Made by a program: the position numbers and the translations under genes. A stretch of 64,000 nt of DNA, from positions 110,434,263 through 110,498,262 of the forward strand of contig CM054059.1 of NCBI GenBank assembly GCA_028641055.1, written 5' to 3'. The DNA is from Alopecurus myosuroides. Taxonomy: Eukaryota > Streptophyta > Magnoliopsida > Poales > Poaceae. Positions 56,886 to 64,000 of this stretch are shown in pieces. Positions within the stretch are counted from its first letter, which is position 1. Each line of letters starts with the position of its first letter. Below the pieces are notes generated by a model that saw nothing but the letters and a program-made list of their open reading frames with translations, was not told where the DNA came from and made no database searches.

Positions 56886-57214
56886 AAATGGTATCTGAGC
56901 ATAGTGTTGCCTGCAGGATCGAGACCCTAAGTTTGGATTAGAACTAGGAAAAGACCCTAGGATTGAAAATCTACTTTCTTCATACCTGTATAAATAGAAC
57001 ATCACATTTTAGCCTTTCTCATATCCTCTCATCTATTATTCACCTTCAAAATATTCTTCTCTTGTTATAGATGACCTATCTCTTGTTTTCCATCAAGACA
57101 GGGGTGGTGAAAAATCATGGAGTGAAAGGAATAGTTTTCACATGACCGTTTGGTTTCAACATGAAGACCTACACTCAAGACAATTGAAGAACTTGAAGAT
57201 ATACCCAGACTTCA

Positions 57215-58183
57215 TCTCTACTACTTAAAAGATATAGAACTTTTAAAAAGCGTAAAAGGTTATTTGAACAGTAGTTTTTCGATGAAAGACCTCGGTGAAG
57301 CAGCTTATATATTAGGCATAAAAATCTACAGGGATAGATCAAGACGCTTATTAGACTTTCACAAAGTACATACCTTGACAAGATTCTGAAGAAGTTCAGA
57401 ATGGAAGATAGTAAGAAGGGGTTCATACCAATGTTGCAAGGCAAGACGTTGAGTAAGACTCATTGTCCAGCTACAGCAGAAGATAGAGAGATAATGAATA
57501 CGATTCCCTATGCTTTAGCCATAGGTTCTATCATGTATGCTATGCTATGTACAAGACCAGATGTGGCACATGCTATTAGTTTGACTAGTAGGTACCAATC
57601 CGATCCAGGTTTGGAACACTAGACGACGGTCAAGAATATCTTCAAGTACTTGAGAAGAATTAAGGATATGTTTCTCGTATATGGCGGTGAAGAAGAGCTC
57701 GTCGCAAGATGTTACGTCGATGCTAGCTTCGACACTGATCCGGATGTCTCTAAGTCACAATCCGGGTACGTATTTGTTATGAATGGAGGAGCAGTAAGAT
57801 GGAGGAGTTACAAGCAATCTGTGGTAGCGGGATTGTCAACAGAAGCGGAATATGTTGCTACCTCGGAGGCAACGCAGGAAGCAGCTTGGATGAAGGAGTT
57901 CATATCCGAACTAGGTGTGGTTCCGAGTGTGTTGGATCCAATGGTTATCTATTGTGACAATAATGGTGCCATAGCCAATGCTAAGGAACCAAGGTCTAAC
58001 AAGAACTCCAAGCATATCAAGTGCCATTTTCACTCCATTCGTGAACATGTCGCAGATGGGGATGTGAAGATTTGCAAAATACATACGGATCTAAATGTGG
58101 CAGTTCCGCTGACTAAACCTCTCCCAAAGGCAAAACATGATAAACACCAAAACTCCATGGGTGTTAGATTAATCACTGTGTAA
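57215..58183 (+). pseudogene. C-terminal pol (RT end + RNase H) of copia D
   Basis: Sequence from about 57215 reads LLKSVKGYLNSSFSMKDLGE and AAYILGIKIYRD, the end of a Ty1/copia reverse transcriptase. A frameshift near 57385 leads to 57401-57622 (PYALAIGSIMYAMLCTRPDV). One stop at 57620 replaces a codon before TTVKNIFKYLRR. The frame 57650-58183 then gives the Ty1-type RNase H, with YVDASFDTD, STEAEYVA and YCDNNGAIA supplying the acidic residues, ending just before the polypurine tract. Non-functional. Confidence 0.85.
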
Positions 58184-58216
58184 TATAGATTATTGCTCCT
58201 AGTGCAAGTGGGTGAC

Positions 58217-59858
58217 GGAAGGGAATATGCCTGAGAGGCAATAATAAAGTGTTTATTATGTTATTACTTGTTTATGATATATGTTTATTTCTCATGCTAG
58301 AATTGTATTAAACGGAAACATTGATACATGTGTGATTAATAAACAAACAATCGTTCATAGTAAAGCCTATCTTCCAACTAGCTCGTTGATTAACCGATGA
58401 TCAAGGTTTCCTGATCATGAACATTGGATATTTTTAATAAGGGGATCATGTCATTAGGAGAATCATGTGATGAACATAGATCCAAACTAAGTATAACAAT
58501 ACGATCAAGTCATTTAGTTTATATTGTTATGTCTTACATTCGAAGTAACCTTATTCCTTAGACCATGAGATCATGTCAATCACTAAAACCGAAAGAGTAA
58601 TTTGATGACATCAAACGTCACACCGTAACAGGGTGACTGTAAATGTGGCGTTAGGTATTCACAAAGTGTTAGTTGAGGCTCATGGATCAAGAGTGGGATT
58701 TTTCCATCCAAAATGACAAAGAGATATACTCTGGGCCCTCTCGGTAATATCGCATCGACACCGCTTGCACGTGACTACGTCCCAAGGATGTCATATCATG
58801 GAACGAGTAAAAGAGTACTTGTCGGTAACGAGATTGAACAAGGTATGGTTGATACCAATGATCGAATCTCGGACAAGTAAAATATCGCGAGACAAAGGGA
58901 ATTAGTTACGACGTTGATGGTTCACACGATCACGATATTCATTGTTGAATATATAGGAGTCATCACAGATCTCCAGATCCCGATGTTGATTATTGATAGG
59001 AGAGGAGTCTCGATCATGTCTATGTTATTCGCGAACCGTAGGGTGACACACTTAAGGTTCGATGACGCATTTGAGAGGATACGGAATATGCAAGAATGTT
59101 TTAGACAGCACCGAAATTGTTTCGGGGAAAATTGAAATAGTTCAAGGTTTTTTTTTTCAAATGGTTGTTAATATAATTAACAAATGATTCGAGGTGCTAT
59201 ATGCAAATGTTTTTAATAGAATTAACAAATATTAAATAAAGAAATAAAAATGTTCTATTTATTTATTAAAGAAAAACCTTGGATTTTCTAAGTGGGGTTT
59301 TAAGGAAGCATGAGTGGGTGTGAGTGGAGCTTCCATTCACATGAAGAGGGAAGAGGTGGGGGCACCACCATGGCTGGCCACACCCCACCTTTGGGCTGCC
59401 TCCCCCACCCTATAAAAGGAGGGTGAGGGCTCCTCCTCGTCACACACTTGTCCCACCTCCCTTCCTCTCCGCCCGCTGCTCCATTCCATGGTCTCCAGCT
59501 TGGCGAAACCCTGACCATGGGATTCTTCACCACCACTACGTCGTCGTGTTGCTGGAGTTCGGGGGGATCCTCTACTTCCGCTGCCCCGCTGGATCAAGGG
59601 AACGAAGGTCTTCATCGAGCTGAACGTGTGACCGATCTCGGAGGCACCGCAACATTGCGGTGCACATCTACTCGGTCTCGGGATCGGCATGAGTACGACT
59701 ACGCCAACAACGAGATTTAATCTCGTAACGCTTAGAGTTTTCGAGGGTATATTTTCCTAAGACTCTTTCTCCCCATTACCATCTCCTAGACTAGATCTTG
59801 GCCCTTCGGGTTTATCTCGCGTTGGAAATTTTTTGTTTTCTATACAACGTACCCTCCA
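58217..59858 (+). repeat. Right LTR of copia D
   Basis: 1642 bases; TATA box TATAAAA at 59411-59417. It is longer than the left LTR mainly because of an insertion near 59145-59190 that repeats ATTAACAAAT-type sequence. Confidence 0.88.
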
Positions 59859-59863
59859 GTAAC

Positions 59864-61114
59864 GCTGTTTTCAGCATAATTTCCCTGGTGTGTTGTTTTT
59901 GTGCAGAAATTCAACTTTCAATAAAATACCCGGAAAATATCGCAAAGTCCATATTTTACCCGAAGACTCACGAAGCCTGAAGACGAGACGGAGACGCGGT
60001 CACGCCCTAGGCCGCACCGTGGGATGGTGTGGCCGCCTCGGCCACCCTCTCGTGCCCCCCTTTTGACTACTTAAGCCTCTTGACCTAAAAACACCGGGGG
60101 ACAGACAGTTTTTCCACGAAATGTTCCGTAGCTCCGCCGTCATTGAAAACCCCAATTCGGGGATCAAAAACTCCGTTATGGCACCCTGCCGGGACGGGGA
60201 ATTGGAGGAGATCATCGCTATCATCATCGTCGACGCCTCTCCATCAACCATCCATGTTTCCCCTTCCATATGTGAGTAATCCCTGCTGTAGGCTGAAGGG
60301 GATGGTAGGGATTGGATGAGAGTATTCATGTAATAGATGCCAAGATTGTTAGGGCATGGTACCTAGTATCCGTTATTAGTGCTTTTTACATTGTTGCAAA
60401 TTGTTATGCTTAATTCTTGACACTAGGGCCCGAGTACCATGATTTCAGATCTGAACATGTTCTTGATCCATGAGGATAATTATATTTTTTATCTTACCTG
60501 CAAGTTGTATACACATATCGTTGTCCGGAACCCGAGGCCCCAAGGTGACAGCAATTGAGATTACCGGAGGGGATGGTTGTGATGTGAGGATCACGCGTGT
60601 TCATGGAGTGTTAATACTTTACTCTGGTACTTTATTAAAAGGACCACCTTAATTACCAATAGTTTCCCTTGAGGCCCGCTGCAAACGGGCTAGTTGGACA
60701 AAAGATGTTGTGCAAATTTCTCATTGCGAGCACGTACGACTAATTAGGGAACACATGTATATGGTCGCTTAGTCCTTGGATGCTTTATCATTATTTACCT
60801 GCAATTACCCATGTCTTGATTATTATATGAATTATCTTATCAATGCAACGCCCGTTCAACCGTCCCTATGCCTATAGTATTTTAATCCTGTTGTCTACTA
60901 CAATTACTGCTCCTGTTATTATTTCACTAATGCTACTGCTATAAAACTATTGCTACTGATAAACTCTTGCGAGCAAGTCTATTTCCAGGTGCAGCTGAAC
61001 TGACAATTCATCCGTTAAGTCTTATAAATATTCTTTCCCCTTGTGTCAAATCAATAAATTTGCGTTTTCCTTCCCTCGAAGACTATTGCGACCCCCTATA
61101 CTTGTGGGTCATCA
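59864..61114 (+). repeat. Remainder of the LTR of E
   Basis: Continues the LTR interrupted at 50078; ends at GTGGGTCATCA just before the primer-binding site. Confidence 0.75.
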
Positions 61115-61203
61115 AGACTATTTTCTGGCGCCGTTCCCAGGGAGCATAGCTTTATTTGTAAGCTCACTTGAACGTGATATTGTTCGCTGCAAGTTATTCA
61201 TCA

Positions 61204-63770
61204 TGGGTAAAACTCGTGATGAGAAAGTCTCTATATTGCCATCCACTACAAGAAGAGGTACAACTCTGAACACCTCTGTTGCACTTGATTTGCCATCTGT
61301 AATGAGGAAACTTCTTACACCACCACATACACATGCTACACATACTGATACTTTTGCCGAATATGAAAATACTTCTGCTAATTTTTATGATGCTTCTATT
61401 GTGCTTGATGACAGTGGTTCATTAGGTCATTTCCTAGATGCTAAAATTTCTAGAGCTAAACAAACTGAAAACACTGAAATTCCTAATGAAAATCCTGGTA
61501 CACCTATTAGTTCACCTGAGTCTAGAAATAGTCCTAGTGACGATCTTGAGGAAACTTACATTGAACTTAATGATGAATTTATTGAAGAATGTCATGCTGC
61601 TAGTAGTCCAAGTGCTATTAAAAGTCTTATTGCAAGACGTGATGTTAGATATAAACTGTCTCCCGATGCTAAGCTTGCTACATCCCCCATAAACATTAAA
61701 GATAAGGATTATGATTTCTCTCTAGATTTATCATATATATCTATTGTTGAGGAAGATCCTTTTTTTGGTACTGAAAATCAAAGTGACGTAGGACATATAT
61801 ACGAGCTCTCATATTTGAGTACCTTATTTTCAGAAGATATTAAGAAACGTAGTTACTTTGTCGCTAATTTTTTTTTCCTTTCTCATTGAAAGATGAAGCT
61901 AAAACTTGGTTTAATAAATTGTCACCTGGATCTATTGATAGTCCTATTGGTTTGTTTAATGCTTTCTTACAAAAATATTTTCCTCCTAGTGCTCAACATG
62001 CTGCTTTGCAGAGAATTTTTAACATTAAGCAAATTGAAGGAGAGAAAATGCATGAATCTTGGGCAAGATTTTGTTCTTTAATTAGAGCTCATCCTGGACA
62101 TCAATTAGCTAAAAATGAACTCCTTGATATATTCTATAATGGACTGATTGTTGAATCTAGGACATACCTAGATAGTTGTGTTGGTTGTGTTTTCAGGAAA
62201 AGAACTCCAGAAGAAGCTGAGGAATTACTTGCCAGAATAAGTCATTAATCATGATAATTGGACTATACCTGAACCGACCCCAACACCAACACCAAAGAAG
62301 AGGGGAATAATTGAATTAAATGATGATGGAAGCCAAGAAATCTCTTAAAGAGATGGGTATTAAATCTGGAGATGTCAAGATCTACCACCTATAGAAGAAT
62401 TATGTAAGCCAATTCCTCACCCATCAACAATTGAGGTACACTCTCTCCAACGTTTTGATAATAGAGATATTCCCTATTCTAAACCTCCTCATCATTGCTT
62501 TGATGAATTTGATAATTATATTGTTAAGCAAGATAACTTTAATATGAGAGTGCAGAATCATCTAATGGAAAACTCTAGAGCTATTAATAATTTGCATGGT
62601 ATTATGGAGAGAACATATAATGATGTTAAAATGCTTATTAAACATTTCCATATGGTTCAAACTCAAACAGATTTGCTAGTTAATGCTTCTAGAGAAAAAC
62701 ATGTTTATGAAATAAGCACTAGAAGTGGTGTTTCTACTCAGGATCCTTTCTATCCTGAGGGACATCCTAAAATAATTGAACAAGATTCTCAACGAGCTAA
62801 AGACATTAGGACTCCTTCTAAGAAAAAGAAGAAGGAACATAAAACTGTTGTAGAATCTCCTGAACCTGCTAAAGATCCTAATAGTATATCTATTTCTAAT
62901 GTTGAAACTAAAAATGGTAATGATAAGAATGATGCTTCTGATAAAGAATAAATTGAAGAGGAACCTAAAAAAGAAAACTAAAAATACAAAGTACACTAAG
63001 GAGGATTTCATTGCTAATAAACATGGTAATGAGAGAGAACCTTGGGTACAAAAATCAATGCCTTCTCCTAATGAAAACACAAATCAAAGGAAGAAGAACA
63101 TTATAACAAGTTCTGTGATTGGATGAAACCTTTGTTTTTGCAAATTCCTTTAACTGATGCTCTTAAATTGCCTCCTTATTCTAAATATATGAAAGATATG
63201 TCTCCAACAAAAGGAAGATTCCTAATAAGGAAATCTCCACTATGCTTGCTAATTACTGTTTGAATGGCAAGATTCCAAAGAAGCTTGGAGATCTTTTTAT
63301 ACCAACTATTCCATGCTCCATTAAAAATAATTATGTTAGAATTGATTTATGTGATTTGGGAGCAGGAGTTAGTGTTATGCCTCTCTCTCTATAAGAGACT
63401 TCTTCTGGAAAAAATGACACCAACTGATATATCCTTGCAAATGGCTCACAAATCTACAACTATTCTTGTTGGTATATGTGAAGATGTTCATGTTCAAGTG
63501 GCTAATAACTGTTTGATATTAACTGACTTTGTTGTGTTGGAAATGTCTGAAGATGATAATATGTCTATTATTCTTGGGATACCTTTTCTTAAGACTGCAG
63601 GGGCTGTTATTGATTGCAACCAAGGAAAAGTAACTTTTAATGTTAATGACAAAGAGCACATAGTTTATTTTCCAAAGATTGATAAGAAATGTGGTCTAAA
63701 TTCAACTGAAAACATTGAGACCATCAAGATTAGAGAATTCTATTGTCCTATTCCAAGGCCACAAAAATAA
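61204..63770 (+). pseudogene. gag and protease-like region of gypsy E
   Basis: ATG 61204 opens an acidic N-terminal region (MGKTRDEKVSILPS...) that runs to 61889. A frameshift at the nine-T run 61868-61876 separates it from the gag core 61886-62248 (DEAKTWFNKLSPGS, FPPSAQHAALQRIF, NELLDIFYNGL). Breaks near 62250-62540 precede a Lys/Glu-rich linker (62544-62951). After more shifts comes a retropepsin-like block: DLGAGVSVMPL near 63355, then LGIPFLKTAGAVIDC at 63575. The catalytic triplet is Asp-Leu-Gly rather than Asp-Thr/Ser-Gly. No polymerase before the window edge. At least four frame breaks. Confidence 0.75.
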
Positions 63771-64000
63771 TATGAAATTGTCATGATTGGGCCTATGTCT
63801 ATCAAAGTTGAGGTAACATAATCATTTAGTGAAATGCAAAGTTTTGCTTCATGTAAAATCGTTTTGGTAACAAGACTTGATCAACCTTGTTAACAAAGTG
63901 ATTTTGAATGAAGGAAATAATGTTTTCACCATGTTTACTTTTGTTTACTCATGTTTTCAGCATCCCCAATCATGTTTTCACTACATTTTCCTATGTTTTC
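63771..64000 (+). other. Interior of gypsy E after the gag/protease region
   Basis: No ORF. Continues the family's non-coding interior (GAGGTAACATAATC, then AAGACTTGATCAACC) to the window edge. Confidence 0.5.

Larger units (their letters stand above)
52918..57165 (+). mobile_element. Truncated long-LTR element F nested in copia D
   Basis: A single LTR (52918-56885, 3968 bases) begins TGTAACATCCC and ends GCGCTACA, followed by primer-binding site TGGTATCTGAGC at 56889-56900 and some 250 bases of interior. No second LTR exists: copia RT sequence begins by about 57215. The termini, LTR length, primer site and a block near the LTR end resemble the LARD-like element at 17879. A deletion appears to have removed the F interior and right LTR together with most of D's coding region. 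The exact right edge is uncertain. Confidence 0.7.
50079..59858 (+). mobile_element. Copia LTR retrotransposon D (BARE/Angela-like), internally deleted and carrying F
   Basis: LTRs 50079-51686 (1608 bases) and 58217-59858 (1642 bases) share GGAATATGCC(C/T)GAGAGGCAATAAT near their start, as in the BARE/Angela group. Target duplication CTAAC (50074-50078) / GTAAC (59859-59863) has one mismatch. The primer-binding site TGGTATCAGGGCC is at 51688-51700, with a purine-rich GCAAGTGGGTGAC before the right LTR. Only the C-terminal pol region (RT end, RNase H) survives; gag, protease, integrase and most of reverse transcriptase are gone, with element F sitting in the gap. Confidence 0.88.
49985..64000 (+). 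mobile_element. Gypsy-type element E (gag/protease only in view), LTR split by copia D, right end outside window
   Basis: The LTR begins TAATACGTACAAAACGTATC at 49985 (usual TGATACGT with one change), is interrupted at 50078 by D, and resumes at 59864, ending GTGGGTCATCA at 61114 (about 1345 bases in total). Primer-binding-like TGGCGCCGTTCCCAGGG is at 61126-61142. A gag ORF and a protease-like stretch follow. The layout recalls Sabrina-type Triticeae elements (tentative name). It continues past 64000, so a reverse transcriptase cannot be excluded. Confidence 0.8.

Overview
This window reads as intergenic DNA of a large, repeat-rich Triticeae grass genome (wheat, barley, rye or Aegilops type). 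The evidence is nested LTR retrotransposons with Triticeae-style termini, a CACTA transposon with the usual grass subterminal repeats, MITEs, a tRNA-derived SINE, and no intact ordinary host gene. Naming the genus from sequence alone would be a guess.

Layout: 1-5630 is the right part of a CACTA (En/Spm) element with a broken transposase-associated ORF and two convergent small captured genes, one an AP2/ERF-like ORF with an early stop. A SINE (5760-5969) has 14-base target duplications, and 7125-7798 is a Harbinger-type MITE. At 9190-9960 fragments of two unrelated host genes lie side by side (a CHUP1-like coiled coil and a sugar-phosphate/phosphate translocator).

From 10983 to 42031 one Mutator-like (MULE) transposase pseudogene is stretched over 31 kb by nested insertions. 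Gypsy element A (12489-28137, minus) itself carries a derivative with 4.1-kb LTRs and only a 479-base interior (17879-26607). Gypsy element B (28946-41778, plus) is 12.8 kb. B has a nearly open gag-pol and, antisense to it, a spliceable gene for which I can assemble eight exons (1026 codons) with every phase matching. A third gypsy copy, C (42032-48482), of A's family and with a truncated 5' LTR, follows. From 49985 to the window end lies a gag/protease-only gypsy-like element (E), whose LTR is split by a copia element (D, 50079-59858). D in turn holds a truncated relative (F) of the long-LTR derivative.

Between C and E is about 1.5 kb without a recognisable transposon. It holds three tandem minus-strand cassettes, each with a plant snRNA-type USE and a TATA box exactly 26 bases apart and a T-run terminator. 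The predicted transcripts fold, and in two of them the predicted ends pair with each other. This is the best candidate here for something undescribed: a small cluster of Pol III RNA genes. All transcript claims are inference from sequence.
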